A stretch of DNA of 37,419 nucleotides from Pontibacter qinzhouensis (GCF_008017455.1 NZ_VRTY01000063.1:1-37419); one strand, 5' to 3'; numbered from the stretch's first letter, positions 23,683-32,205 are shown. The notes: generated by a model from the sequence alone, not told the origin. Numbers and translations: made by a program.

Positions 23683-25012
23683 TAATCTTTACTCGCTTAA
23701 CGCGCTTTAGGTCCGCCGACTCAATGGTAAAATGGAAACGCCCATACGACAGGGTTTCGCCTACACGGGGCACCCGGCCAAAAACCGATCTCATAAGCCC
23801 GGCTACCGACGAGGCATCCGATTTTACTTCGTTAAAGGAATCGAACGGTATCTCTGCTATTTTGCAAAAGTCGTGCAAAGATGTCTTGCCATCAAATATA
23901 AACGTATTTTCGTCGAGTTGAGAATAGATAATCTCTTCATCATCGTCAAACTCATCGTTTATTTCGCCTACTATTTCCTCTACCACGTCTTCCAGGGTTA
24001 GCAAACCGGTCGTTTTACCTTCTTCATCTACCACAATGGCCATGTGCACGTGCTTGTCTTTAAAATCGTTGAGGAGTTCGGCAATATGCTTCTGCTCCGA
24101 CACAAGCAGCGGGACCCGAATGAGGTGCTGCCACTTAAACTCCGGCCCTTCGTTTATGTGAGGCAGCAGGTCTTTTATGTACAGAATGCCTTCAATCTTG
24201 TCTTTGCTGTGGGCATAAACCGGCACACGCGAGTAACCCCATTTCAGTATGAGAGGGAGCAGTTCGGGTATGGTGGCGTTCATATTAAAGGCTACAATGT
24301 CTTTGCGCTGACGCATAATCTGGCCTACCGTAATGGAGCCGAAGTTTACGATGCCGCGCAGAAGTTTACGTTCTTCCGGTGATGTTTCTTCGTTAATCAA
24401 GGCCATGTCGAGGCTATGGTGCAGCTCTTCTAGGGACTGATGGTATGATTTTGAAAGGTAGTGCTTTTCGATATAATCGCTGATTCCCATAAGGGTGCTG
24501 GAAAGCGGCTTAGATACCTCCTGAAGAAAGCTAATGGCAGGAGCCAGTTTACGGGCTATAGAAGCACCGCGTTTGTTAGCGTAGATTTTAGGAAGTACTT
24601 CGGCAAAGAACACAATAGAGAAAGTGGCCAGCAGCATACAGCAAATAATAGCCCATGCCGATAAAGACCGTGTGCCGAACACCTGCCACGACACATAAGC
24701 AAACAAGGTAATAATGCTGACATTAATACCATTGTTGATGATGAGGAGCGTGGTGAGTAACTTGCGGGGTGTCTGCAGAAGTCTGTAAATTTTTTGCTCA
24801 GCCTTGTTGTGGCTGTTTTTGTATTGCTCCAACTCTGCGTCTGAAAGAGCAAAAAAAGCTGCCTCTGCACCCGAGGCGAGTGCGGAGAGCAGCAGTAGGA
24901 AGAGGCAGGCCAGCATGGCTGCCACGTATTCAAAGCTGAGTACAGCGGTTAAAATCTGGATGAACTGGAATAAGCTATAACTCAGGGGGTCTCCGGGATC
25001 TATACTGTCCAA
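23642..25012 (-). CDS. gldE: Gliding motility-associated protein GldE (CNNM/CorC-like membrane protein)
   Basis: This 456-aa protein has an N-terminal DUF21/CNNM-type membrane domain of several helices (YVAAMLACLFLLLLSALASG; AWAIICCMLLATFSIVFFAE). A CBS-domain pair follows (FGSITVGQIMRQRKDIVAF; VHMAIVVDEEGKTTGLLTLE; DVVEEIVGEINDEFD), and then a CorC/HlyC-type C-terminal domain. The position between ssb and gldD identifies it as GldE, a protein that affects gliding together with GldD. The start is a TTG at 25012, giving MDSIDPGDPLSY; no ATG fits better. It begins 26 nt after the ssb stop and overlaps gldD by 41 nt, so the three are almost certainly one transcript. Confidence 0.93.
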   Translation of the reverse strand: MDSIDPGDPLSYSLFQFIQILTAVLSFEYVAAMLACLFLLLLSALASGAEAAFFALSDAELEQYKNSHNKAEQKIYRLLQTPRKLLTTLLIINNGINVSIITLFAYVSWQVFGTRSLSAWAIICCMLLATFSIVFFAEVLPKIYANKRGASIARKLAPAISFLQEVSKPLSSTLMGISDYIEKHYLSKSYHQSLEELHHSLDMALINEETSPEERKLLRGIVNFGSITVGQIMRQRKDIVAFNMNATIPELLPLILKWGYSRVPVYAHSKDKIEGILYIKDLLPHINEGPEFKWQHLIRVPLLVSEQKHIAELLNDFKDKHVHMAIVVDEEGKTTGLLTLEDVVEEIVGEINDEFDDDEEIIYSQLDENTFIFDGKTSLHDFCKIAEIPFDSFNEVKSDASSVAGLMRSVFGRVPRVGETLSYGRFHFTIESADLKRVKRVKINVTSKKEVFQKAS

Positions 25013-25038
25013 AGTTAAATCGTTAAGTTAAACATCGT

Positions 25039-25506
25039 TTAAAACGGCAAGTCGTCTGGCTCGTCGTTTGCGCCGGCAGGTGCTCCGCCGCCCTGAGAAG
25101 AGGCGTTGCTGTAGCTGCTTGCCGAAGAAGAAGCTGATGACTCCTGGTAGCCGCCATTGCTGCCACCACCATCGCTCTTGCCTCCTAACATGGTCATATT
25201 ATCAGCTACAATTTCGGTGCTGTACCGCTGAATGCCATCTTTGTCCTGGTAATTATTAGATCGAATGCGGCCTTCTATGAAGACTGACTGCCCTTTGCGC
25301 AGATACTTTTCTGCAACCTCAGCCAGTCCGCGCCAAAGCACAATGTTGTGCCACTCTGTTCTTTCCTGCTTGGCTCCGGTTTTGTCTTTAAACGATTCGG
25401 AAGTGGCAATTGGGAAACGGGCTACTGCTACGCCGCCTTCCAGATGCCGGACTTCAGGGTCTTTCCCTAAATTACCAATCAAGATTACTTTATTAACACT
25501 TGCCAT
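25039..25506 (-). CDS. ssb: Single-stranded DNA-binding protein
   Basis: This 155-aa SSB has an OB fold (MASVNKVILIGNLGKDPEVR; VARFPIATSESFKDK; EWHNIVLWRGLAEVAEKYLR) ending near residue 105. A Gly/Ser-rich linker and the acidic C-terminal tip DEPDDLPF follow; this tip recruits repair and replication proteins. Length and layout are normal. The ATG is at 25506. It is the first gene of ssb-gldE-gldD and lies 114 nt downstream of mutY. No exact -7 box is visible upstream, so it may be co-transcribed with mutY or use a weaker promoter. Confidence 0.96.
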   Translation of the reverse strand: MASVNKVILIGNLGKDPEVRHLEGGVAVARFPIATSESFKDKTGAKQERTEWHNIVLWRGLAEVAEKYLRKGQSVFIEGRIRSNNYQDKDGIQRYSTEIVADNMTMLGGKSDGGGSNGGYQESSASSSASSYSNASSQGGGAPAGANDEPDDLPF

Positions 25507-25620
25507 GTGGTGTGAATTTTTGTTTATTAAATCTGTTTTTGAATCTCGTTTTCAGTAGCACGATTTTGCCTAACGTACTCTGTTAGAATTAAATGCTTTT
25601 GTTTAACCAAAGGTTCAAGA

Positions 25621-26712
25621 TTATAAATTTACTAAAATTCCTGCATCTTTCAAATAAGAGCTTATCAGAACCGGCTTAGGTAAATCCTCAATTTCGGAGG
25701 GGTTAAAAGCAGCTACTCTGGTTTCTTGCATCACTTCTTCCTTTAAACGCGAATTTAATTCTATAAGATAGAATCTGGCCAATATTTTTTGATGGCTGAG
25801 CACATGCTTGTAGTCTTTTCGGGGAAGCTGTATCTGCTCTTCGGTTACGTCGAGGCCACTTTGTTGTAGTTCCTGCACCAGCGCGCTTATAGGTAGGTTC
25901 TTGTCTGAGCTTTCGTACAGGAAAAAGTCGTAAAGGCCCTGCCAGATATCGCCGGGCAGACGCTTGCGCAGGTAGTATAGCCCCTGGTGCCTGAAAACAA
26001 TGTAGTGGAAGTAACGTGGCCTGGCAGCTTTGGCCTTTGCTTTTACCGGTAGCTCCTGCACCATGCCATGGTTAAAGGCAAAGCAAACCTGCTGCAACGG
26101 GCAGAACAGGCAGTCGGGCATAAGCGGCGTGCACTGTATGGCGCCAAACTCCATTATAGCCTGGTTAAAGGTGTCTGGGGCATCGGCTGGAATAAGCGAG
26201 TCGGCAATGGTTTGAAACACCTTTCGGGAGGCTGGCACTGCGATGTCGTCTGTTACTCCGAAAACTCGCGCCAGCACCCTGAACACATTGCCGTCGAGCA
26301 CGGCCACCTGCTCCTGATAGGCAAAAGAGGCAATAGCCGCAGCCGTATAGCTGCCTACACCGCGCAGCTTAATGAGTTCAGCATAATTTTCCGGGAAAAT
26401 ACCATCGTGTTCCTGCACTACCTGGCGGGCTGTATGGTGCATATTCCTTGCTCTGGAATAGTAGCCAAGGCCCTGCCACAGCCGCAGAACTTCGTCTTCG
26501 GGCGCTGCTGCCAGCTCCTGCACGGTAGGGTAGGTCTCCACAAAGCGCAGGTAATAGGGCAGGCCCTGCGCTACCCGTGTTTGCTGCAAAATTATTTCGG
26601 AGAGCCATATATGGTAGGCATTACGGGTTTCGCGCCAGGGAAGCGCCCGTTTATGTTGCCCATACCAGCCAATTAAGGAAGACGAAATAAAAATTGGATC
26701 GATACTTGCCAT
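25621..26712 (-). CDS. mutY: A/G-specific adenine glycosylase MutY
   Basis: This 363-aa base-excision-repair enzyme removes adenine mispaired with 8-oxoguanine. The N-terminal glycosylase domain has WLSEIILQQTRV, with the catalytic Glu, and the helix-hairpin-helix LRGVGSYTAAAIASFAY followed by VLDGNVFRVL with the catalytic Asp. The [4Fe-4S] ligands follow the C-x6-C-x2-C-x5-C pattern (CTPLMPDCLFCPLQQVC). A NUDIX-like C-terminal domain of about 130 residues recognises oxoG. The start at 26712 was chosen over 26769 because the -7 box at 26767-26774 would overlap the longer version. Confidence 0.95.
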   Translation of the reverse strand: MASIDPIFISSSLIGWYGQHKRALPWRETRNAYHIWLSEIILQQTRVAQGLPYYLRFVETYPTVQELAAAPEDEVLRLWQGLGYYSRARNMHHTARQVVQEHDGIFPENYAELIKLRGVGSYTAAAIASFAYQEQVAVLDGNVFRVLARVFGVTDDIAVPASRKVFQTIADSLIPADAPDTFNQAIMEFGAIQCTPLMPDCLFCPLQQVCFAFNHGMVQELPVKAKAKAARPRYFHYIVFRHQGLYYLRKRLPGDIWQGLYDFFLYESSDKNLPISALVQELQQSGLDVTEEQIQLPRKDYKHVLSHQKILARFYLIELNSRLKEEVMQETRVAAFNPSEIEDLPKPVLISSYLKDAGILVNL

Positions 26713-26766
26713 GAAGTGCTTGTCTGAAGATTGTGCTGCGTGCTGTAAAGGGTACAACGAAGAGGC

Positions 26767-26774
26767 CAAAAGTA
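26767..26774 (-). promoter_or_regulatory. Bacteroidota -7 box for mutY
   Basis: The minus strand reads TACTTTTG, an exact TAnnTTTG match 55 nt upstream of the mutY ATG at 26712. Confidence 0.6.
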
Positions 26775-27131
26775 CATTTTTCTTTTGCTAAAGTTTCTTA
26801 CGTCCTCCTTAAATTAGAGAGAGCCGGGTATTATTTTAGTTGTGCTAACCATAGTGACTTATTTCATACTGGATCAGAAATTGAACGATTTTTTAGCTGG
26901 CTCCTGTATAAAAGCAGCATAGTCGACCAATTGTTTTTAGCGGATGACAGGCCTGCAAACAAAAAAATATAAGACACTGCATAACAAAATATAATGAGTG
27001 GCAGCACGTTAGCCAGAAGAGCAACGGCACTATTGGCATGCGTATTGTGTTGTAACACAGAGTAGGGCTTGCGGATAAAGTAAAGCTCTAAGAATTTAAC
27101 ACTAAAGCTTTTACTTATCGAAAAGAAGGGC
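26775..27131. other. Divergent spacer mutY/HU gene
   Basis: About 360 bp of AT-rich spacer without a convincing gene. Short open frames on both strands lack coding character. A small dyad TGTGTTGTAACACAG near 27047-27060 is visible. The HU-gene promoter lies at its right edge. Confidence 0.5.
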
Positions 27132-27139
27132 TACCTTTG
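27132..27139 (+). promoter_or_regulatory. Bacteroidota -7 box for HU gene
   Basis: TACCTTTG is an exact TAnnTTTG match. It lies 87 nt upstream of the GTG start, giving a leader of about 80 nt that is unusually long for this window and might carry regulation. Confidence 0.6.
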
Positions 27140-27225
27140 TGCCCCGAAAATCCCTGAAAGGCCAGGAATTCTTGCCCGTTATATAAGGAAAATCATATTA
27201 TTGTCAATTTATAAATTATAAGAAA

Positions 27226-27531
27226 GTGACTAAAGCAGAAGTAATATCAGAGATTGCTGATAAAACAGGGATTGATAAAGCTGATGTACAATCCACGATT
27301 GAGGCTTTTTTCAAAGTAGTGAAAGACTCAATGGCGAATGGTAATAACATCTATGTGAGAGGTTTTGGTAGCTTTGTAAATAAGAAGCGAGCAAAAAAAG
27401 TGGCTCGTAATATTTCGAAGAACACATCCATTATCATCGACGAGCATTTTATTCCTAGCTTTAAGCCGTCAAAAACATTTATTCAGAAGATTAAGAACAG
27501 CAAAAAAATCAAAGAATTAGCTCATTCTTAA
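27226..27531 (+). CDS. HU/IHF-family DNA-binding protein
   Basis: This 101-aa nucleoid protein starts with a GTG at 27226 and reads (M)TKAEVISEIADKTGIDKADV, the standard HU N-terminus. The beta-arm region follows the signature GNNIYVRGFGSFVNKKRAKK VARNISKN (about 45-70), with the proline-type tip replaced by a TSIIIDEHFIPSFKPSK segment, then a short Lys-rich tail. It binds and bends DNA as a dimer. The usual length is 90-100 aa. It has its own -7 box 87 nt upstream, and the next gene begins 63 nt downstream with a separate -7 box. Confidence 0.93.
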   Translation: MTKAEVISEIADKTGIDKADVQSTIEAFFKVVKDSMANGNNIYVRGFGSFVNKKRAKKVARNISKNTSIIIDEHFIPSFKPSKTFIQKIKNSKKIKELAHS

Positions 27532-27539
27532 TTCTTTTG

Positions 27540-27547
27540 TATCTTTG
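27540..27547 (+). promoter_or_regulatory. Bacteroidota -7 box for TPR gene
   Basis: TATCTTTG is an exact TAnnTTTG match 47 nt before the ATG at 27595, just after the HU-gene stop. Confidence 0.6.
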
Positions 27548-27594
27548 CGGTTCTAAAATTATCAATTTGTAATTAACTACCTTAGGTAAAAAGA

Positions 27595-28455
27595 ATGTCA
27601 CGGTCTCAAATACTAGTTATAGTAGCGGCTCTTGCCATAGTAGCCGTTCTGTTCTTTTTACCTAAAGTAGTTGTTAACGAAGACGATAAGGAGAATTTTA
27701 CGAAAACCGAATCTGCCATTCCTGAAGGGCACTCCGAAGACGATGGGCATGACCATGGCACAGGAGCAGCCGATGCTGCCAACGTGCACATGACTGCCAG
27801 CCCGGAACAACTGCTGGAACTGTCTACCGTTCGGGCCCGATACAACAAGGCAACTGACGACCAGACCCGCAGCCGTGTGGCCGGTGACCTGGCTGCTGCC
27901 TATGCTACGGTGCACAAATACGATAGTGCCGGTTTTTATTATGAGCAGGTTGCCATGGCACGCCCAGGAGAAAAAAGCTACAAGCAGGCTGGCGACAGTT
28001 ACTTCGATGCTTTTACCTATGCGCCTTCGCAGGGGAGAGCCAGCGAACTCGGAGCCAAGGCGCGTGCTATGTACGAGCAGGTGCTGAAGAACAACCCTTC
28101 AGACCTCGACTCAAAAACAAACATTGCCATGACCTACATCGCGACAGAAAACCCGATGCAGGGCATAACGCTGTTGCGGGAGGTAATTACAACCGACCCG
28201 AACAACCAGAAGGCACTGTTTAACCTGGGCTTGCTATCCATGCAGTCGAACCAGTACGACAAAGCAGAAGAACGTTTTCGTAAACTTGTTTCTGTTAATC
28301 CGGAGCATGTGGAAGGTACGTTTTACCTGGCTGTGTCGCTGGCTAAAACAGGCCGTAACGAGGAGGCTGTTACCTACTTCAACAAAGTGAAAGCGTTGAG
28401 TAACGATCCGGACCTGGCAACTTCTGTAGACGAGTACCTGGCAGAACTAAAGTAG
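27595..28455 (+). CDS. Membrane-anchored tetratricopeptide repeat protein
   Basis: This 286-aa protein has one N-terminal transmembrane helix (ILVIVAALAIVAVLFFLPKV, about residues 6-25). A short His/Asp-rich linker (HSEDDGHDHGTG) leads to TPR-type helices from about residue 90 to the end. Recognisable repeats include LAAAYATVHKYDSAGFYYEQ, ALFNLGLLSMQSNQYDKAEE and GTFYLAVSLAKTGRNEEAVT. It is probably anchored in the inner membrane with the repeats in the periplasm, acting as a protein-interaction scaffold. The 29-aa basic protein gene follows 36 nt downstream with no promoter box of its own, and RNase G follows that, so they may share transcripts. Confidence 0.88.
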   Translation: MSRSQILVIVAALAIVAVLFFLPKVVVNEDDKENFTKTESAIPEGHSEDDGHDHGTGAADAANVHMTASPEQLLELSTVRARYNKATDDQTRSRVAGDLAAAYATVHKYDSAGFYYEQVAMARPGEKSYKQAGDSYFDAFTYAPSQGRASELGAKARAMYEQVLKNNPSDLDSKTNIAMTYIATENPMQGITLLREVITTDPNNQKALFNLGLLSMQSNQYDKAEERFRKLVSVNPEHVEGTFYLAVSLAKTGRNEEAVTYFNKVKALSNDPDLATSVDEYLAELK

Positions 28456-28491
28456 AAAAAGAAATAATTCATAAAATAAAAAATTAAAATT

Positions 28492-28581
28492 ATGCCTTGC
28501 GGAAAAAAAAGAAAGCGCCATAAGATTGCTACCCACAAAAGAAAGAAGCGTCTAAGAAAAAACAGACATAAGAAGAAGTAA
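28492..28581 (+). CDS. 29-aa basic protein, AURKAIP1/COX24 (mS38-like) family
   Basis: A 30-codon frame encodes MPCGKKRKRHKIATHKRKKR and then LRKNRHKKK, more than half Lys and Arg. This matches the small Bacteroidota proteins annotated as AURKAIP1/COX24 domain (DUF1713), related to the C-terminal part of mitochondrial ribosomal protein mS38. Such a composition fits an rRNA-binding ribosomal protein. It lies between the TPR gene and the RNase G gene, an RNase that matures rRNA, which is consistent. It is too short for routine gene finding but the identity of the sequence is distinctive. Assignment to a specific ribosomal position is inference. Confidence 0.85.
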   Translation: MPCGKKRKRHKIATHKRKKRLRKNRHKKK

Positions 28582-28600
28582 TTTCTTCTAAATAATTTGA

Positions 28601-28630
28601 GGCCCACATTGCTAAGGCGATAGTGGGCTT
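28601..28630 (+). terminator. Hairpin between basic protein gene and RNase G gene
   Basis: GCCCAC-ATTGC-TAAG-GCGAT-A-GTGGGC forms an 11-bp stem with one bulged A and a T-G pair. It is followed only by CTTTGGTCT, a weak T tract, so it may attenuate rather than fully terminate before the RNase G gene. Confidence 0.55.
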
Positions 28631-28664
28631 TGGTCTATACATACAAATAATTATTTAAGACAAA

Positions 28665-30266
28665 TTGAGTAATGAATTAATCATTAATTCTACTCAAGAT
28701 GGGGAGCGCATCGCGCTTTTGCAGGATAAGAGACTCGTTGAGTTTCATCACGAGAAAAAAGACACAAACTATATTGTTGGTGATATTTTTCTGGGAACTG
28801 TAAAAAAAGTGATGCCCGGTCTTAATGCTGCTTTTATTGATATAGGCTACCAGAAAGATGCTTTCTTGCATTATCATGATCTGGGGGCCAATATCAAAAC
28901 ACTGAACAAGTTCATAAAAGTAGCCCAGACGCAGAAGAACGCTTCTCCAAAACTTAACCAGTTAAAATTTGAGCCTGAGATAGACAAACTCGGCAAAATA
29001 GCTGATGTGCTTAAAAAAGGGCAGCAGCTGTTAGTCCAGATTGTAAAAGAACCTATTTCTACCAAAGGGCCCCGTTTATCCTGTGAGCTTTCTCTGGCAG
29101 GACGATACCTGGTACTTGTGCCGTTCTCAAACACGGTAAGTGTATCTAAAAAAATCGTCAGCAAAGAAGAGCGTACGCGCCTCAAGCGCCTGATCATGTC
29201 GATCAAGCCCGAGAACTTTGGCGTTATTATCAGAACGGTGGCCGAAGGGCGTGAGGTGGCAGAACTCGACAGAGATATGCGCAACATGCTCGACAACTGG
29301 GATGAAGGTTTTAAAGCGCTGAAAACGGCTAAAACAAGCGATAAAGTTATCGGGGAGTTAGGCCGTTCTTCTTCCATTTTGAGAGATTTGCTAAACGAAA
29401 GTTTTGACAACATAATAGTGGATGATGTCCAGCTTTATGAGGAGATCAAAACATACATCGGCAGCATTGCACCAGATAAACTTAAAATTCTGAAGCACTA
29501 TGCCGGTAAGACAAAAACCTTCGAACACTTTAACATCGAGAAACAGCTAAAGGCTGCTTTCGGCAAAACAGTGACTATACCGGGTGGCGGATACCTGGTA
29601 ATAGAGCATACCGAAGCGCTGCACGTGGTGGATGTAAACAGTGGGAACAAATCTAATACCGAAACCGATCAGGAGGCTACTGCCCTGCATGTGAACATGA
29701 TGGCGGCCCGGGAAGTTGCCCGGCAGCTTCGCCTCCGCGATATAGGTGGTATCATTGTAGTTGACTTCATCGATATGAAGTCGCCCGAGAACCGACAAAG
29801 AATTTATGAGGTTTTCAAAGAGGAACTGAAGAAAGACCGCTCTAAATCGACAGTTCTACCCATATCAAAATTTGGCCTCATGCAAATTACACGACAACGT
29901 GTAAGGCCAGAGCAAAACATTATTACCGGCGAGGTTTGCCCTACTTGTAACGGAACCGGTAAAATTACGGCCAGTATACTGGTAACAGACGAAATAGACG
30001 CAGCGGTAGACGACCTGCTGACAAGCCACAACCACAAGAGTCTGGAGCTTTATATTCACCCGTTTGTGTATGCCTATTATACCAAGGGATTTATTTCGAA
30101 GCAAACCAAGTGGTTCTTCAAATACTTTAAATGGGTAAAGCTGGTAAAAGATACCTCGTTAGGTCTCACCGATTTTAAGGTGATGGATGATCGGGGAGAT
30201 GAAATTGAGTTGCGTACGGCCTTTGCAGAAGTAAACGGCATACCCGAAATTGAAGAAGTAATATAA
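28665..30266 (+). CDS. rng: Ribonuclease E/G family endoribonuclease (RNase G)
   Basis: This 533-aa enzyme processes rRNA precursors and mRNA. An S1-type RNA-binding segment (YIVGDIFLGTVKKVMPGLNA, then AFIDIGYQKDAFLHYHDL) is near residues 35-70. The catalytic DNase I-like region has HVVDVNSGNKSN and IIVVDFIDM with the two metal-binding Asp. The zinc-link motif CPTCNGTGK is near residue 425. The size and lack of a long C-terminal scaffold point to RNase G rather than RNase E. The start is a TTG at 28665, opening SNELIINSTQ, the expected N-terminus; the nearby ATG is out of frame. A strong terminator follows. Confidence 0.95.
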   Translation: MSNELIINSTQDGERIALLQDKRLVEFHHEKKDTNYIVGDIFLGTVKKVMPGLNAAFIDIGYQKDAFLHYHDLGANIKTLNKFIKVAQTQKNASPKLNQLKFEPEIDKLGKIADVLKKGQQLLVQIVKEPISTKGPRLSCELSLAGRYLVLVPFSNTVSVSKKIVSKEERTRLKRLIMSIKPENFGVIIRTVAEGREVAELDRDMRNMLDNWDEGFKALKTAKTSDKVIGELGRSSSILRDLLNESFDNIIVDDVQLYEEIKTYIGSIAPDKLKILKHYAGKTKTFEHFNIEKQLKAAFGKTVTIPGGGYLVIEHTEALHVVDVNSGNKSNTETDQEATALHVNMMAAREVARQLRLRDIGGIIVVDFIDMKSPENRQRIYEVFKEELKKDRSKSTVLPISKFGLMQITRQRVRPEQNIITGEVCPTCNGTGKITASILVTDEIDAAVDDLLTSHNHKSLELYIHPFVYAYYTKGFISKQTKWFFKYFKWVKLVKDTSLGLTDFKVMDDRGDEIELRTAFAEVNGIPEIEEVI

Positions 30267-30270
30267 TATT

Positions 30271-30315
30271 AAAATAAAAGAGCCGCGCCTTCACCAGGCA
30301 CGGCTCTTTTATTTT
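30271..30315. terminator. Strong bidirectional terminator
   Basis: AAAATAAAAGAGCCG and CGGCTCTTTTATTTT pair perfectly, with an inner GCCT/AGGC stem separated by a C-A mismatch. It lies 4 nt after the RNase G gene stop and 16 nt before the end of the convergent barrel-protein gene, serving both. Confidence 0.92.
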
Positions 30316-30331
30316 ATATTCTGCGTGTTCT

Positions 30332-30985
30332 CTAGAACTTCACGCCAAAATCTAGTGCCACCACGTTGTTCTTTACAGAAATGTTTCTGTTGCTGAAAAG
30401 CTTCTCGTAATAATCGTCGATGTCTGATAAGCCTCTGTGGTAAGAGAGGCCAGCCAATAACTTGGTGCTTTGCCCAATCGTGAATTCAAGCCCTGTGCCC
30501 AATAGCGCATCAACCTCAAAAATATTGAAGCGTTTAATCATCTTTTCGTTGTTGATAACTTTTCTGTCGTTTACCTCGGCTGCCACTTTGGTATTAAGTG
30601 AACCACCTACCTGCACATACAAAATAGTGCCCGGTGCCAACTCGTTGGTAAATAACTTCAGGGTAATAGGAATCTGGATATACTGGATGGATAGGTTGTC
30701 GGAACCAGTGGTGATGGAGGTACCGTTGTTGTAATTGTAAGAGATTTTGCCACCTTTGCTACGGTAAAAGAGGCCGGTGCTAAAAGCATAGTTCTGTGCA
30801 AAGAAATAGTCGGCAACCACACCGACACCAATTTTCAGGTTGTTACTGTTGCGGAAATTATAAGCATCTTCTGCTATAAATCTGTTGCCTGCAATGGCAG
30901 GTGATAACTGCACGCCAATCTCGATCTGAGCGGAGGCGCTAAGTCCAAAACATAAAAACATCAGTAAGAATAATAGCTTCTTCAT
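30332..30985 (-). CDS. Outer-membrane beta-barrel protein (porin-like, OMP_b-brl_2 type)
   Basis: About 217 aa from the ATG at 30985 (an ATG two codons earlier, at 30991, is equally possible). It has a signal peptide (KKLLFLLMFLCFGLSASAQ) and then amphipathic beta strands ending in the aromatic C-terminus VVALDFGVKF, the typical outer-membrane insertion signal. Segments such as IEIGVQLSPAIAGNRF, FSTGLFYRSKGGKISY and LLGTGLEFTIGQSTKLLAGL are typical of the Bacteroidota PorT/opacity-like barrel families. Function and cargo are unknown. It is monocistronic and divergent from gldB. Confidence 0.85.
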   Translation of the reverse strand: MKKLLFLLMFLCFGLSASAQIEIGVQLSPAIAGNRFIAEDAYNFRNSNNLKIGVGVVADYFFAQNYAFSTGLFYRSKGGKISYNYNNGTSITTGSDNLSIQYIQIPITLKLFTNELAPGTILYVQVGGSLNTKVAAEVNDRKVINNEKMIKRFNIFEVDALLGTGLEFTIGQSTKLLAGLSYHRGLSDIDDYYEKLFSNRNISVKNNVVALDFGVKF

Positions 30986-31036
30986 TTGCATAGTTTAAAT
31001 TGAAAGATAAAGATACTCCAAAAGCAATAACGCTGT

Positions 31037-31044
31037 ATTTTTGC
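31037..31044 (+). promoter_or_regulatory. Bacteroidota -7 box for gldB
   Basis: TATTTTTG matches TAnnTTTG about 17 nt before the gldB ATG. Position is good to within one base. Confidence 0.6.
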
Positions 31045-31060
31045 ACAAATATATAATAGA

Positions 31061-32050
31061 ATGTATTACAGACTACTCATACTAGTATCAGTTCTTTTTG
31101 TTTACGGCTGCAGGCAAAGCACCTGTGGCATTCCCGCGGCAGCCGAAAAAATACCCGTTCAAGTGGAGATAGAGCGTTTGGAGGCTCGTTTCTTTCAGGA
31201 TACCAGCAAGCAGGCGCTGGCCGAATTTGTGCAGAACCAGCCTGATTTTGTTGCGAATTTTTTCAGGAGAAGCCAACTCCGATCCGATTCGGTGCTGGTA
31301 AATGCTCTGCATGGTTTAGCCACTAACCCGGAACTACGCAAACTAGGCAAAGAGGCCGAGGCGAAGTTCGGCGATATGCAACAAGAGCGGCAGCAACTGG
31401 AGGCTGCCTTTAAGGTTATAAAATATTACTACCCCAATTTTGCAGTGCCCGAAGTTAAAACGTTTGTATCGGGGCTGAGCCAGGATTTCCTGATTACAGA
31501 CAGCCTTTTGGTGCTGGGAATCGATTTTTTTATAGGTCAGGATGCCAGTTACCGCCCCGATGTTTACGATTATATTCTGAGGCGGTACGAGCGAGCTAAC
31601 ATGATACCCACCGCTATGCTCCTGCTCTCAAACCAGTATAACCAGACAAGCCAGACAGAGCGAAACCTGCTCTCTGAAATGATCAACACCGGTAAAGCCT
31701 ATTACTTTGTAGAATCGGTGATGCCTTGCACACCCGACTCATCTATTATCGGGTACAGCAGAAAAGACATAGCCGATGTGTTCCATAACGAAACTAAAAT
31801 ATGGGCGCATTTTATAGAGAAGGGGCTGCTATACGAGAAAAATCCTTTTGTTGTCACCAAATACATTGGCGAACGCCCCAATACTCCCGAAATAGATGCC
31901 ACTGCTCCAGGCCGCATTGGCACCTGGTTAGGCTGGCAGATTGTGCGCAAATACATGGAGCGCAACCCGAACATTACACTACCAGAGCTGATGGCCGAAA
32001 CAGATCACCAGAAAATATTTAACGCCTCAAAGTACAAGCCACAGAAGTAG
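31061..32050 (+). CDS. gldB: Gliding motility lipoprotein GldB
   Basis: This 329-aa protein has a lipoprotein signal peptide (LLILVSVLFVYGC, Cys 17). GldB-like features follow: VEIERLEARFFQ, a middle region with FVSGLSQDFLITDSLLVLG and IDFFIGQDASYRP, and a C-terminal FVVTKYIGERPNTPEIDATA with PGRIGTWLGWQIVRKYM. GldB is needed for gliding in Flavobacterium and is a cell-envelope lipoprotein of unclear biochemical role. The ATG at 31061 lies just behind a -7 box. With gldD and gldE elsewhere in the window, several gld genes lie within 10 kb but not in one operon. Confidence 0.92.
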   Translation: MYYRLLILVSVLFVYGCRQSTCGIPAAAEKIPVQVEIERLEARFFQDTSKQALAEFVQNQPDFVANFFRRSQLRSDSVLVNALHGLATNPELRKLGKEAEAKFGDMQQERQQLEAAFKVIKYYYPNFAVPEVKTFVSGLSQDFLITDSLLVLGIDFFIGQDASYRPDVYDYILRRYERANMIPTAMLLLSNQYNQTSQTERNLLSEMINTGKAYYFVESVMPCTPDSSIIGYSRKDIADVFHNETKIWAHFIEKGLLYEKNPFVVTKYIGERPNTPEIDATAPGRIGTWLGWQIVRKYMERNPNITLPELMAETDHQKIFNASKYKPQK

Positions 32051-32117
32051 GGTCTCTATGTTTAAAAGTCAGAAAGTTAAAAATTTAGCTAACTCTGCTG
32101 TAGTAGTTGCTACAAAC

Positions 32118-32180
32118 AAATTATTCTAATCAAAAGGCCCTTCCAAAGGCAAAACCACCTGTTACAGGTCAAGGGTTGGC
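32118..32180 (+). repeat. Dispersed bipartite repeat, copy 7
   Basis: AAATTATTCTAATCAAAA then GGCCCTTCCAAAGG, a middle containing the small dyad ACCTG-TTA-CAGGT, and GGTCAAGGGTTGGC at 52 nt. GGCCCTT of block 1 could pair with AAGGGTT of block 2 (two wobbles). It ends 25 nt before the glycosyltransferase ATG, so it may lie in that leader. Confidence 0.85.
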
Positions 32181-32205
32181 TTAGCACGTGTTATCTAAAA
32201 TTCTT

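Noticed and set aside
26733..27058. Short open frames in the mutY/HU spacer on both strands
   Set aside because: They lack starts with leader signals, overlap the mutY promoter, and their sequences are not protein-like.
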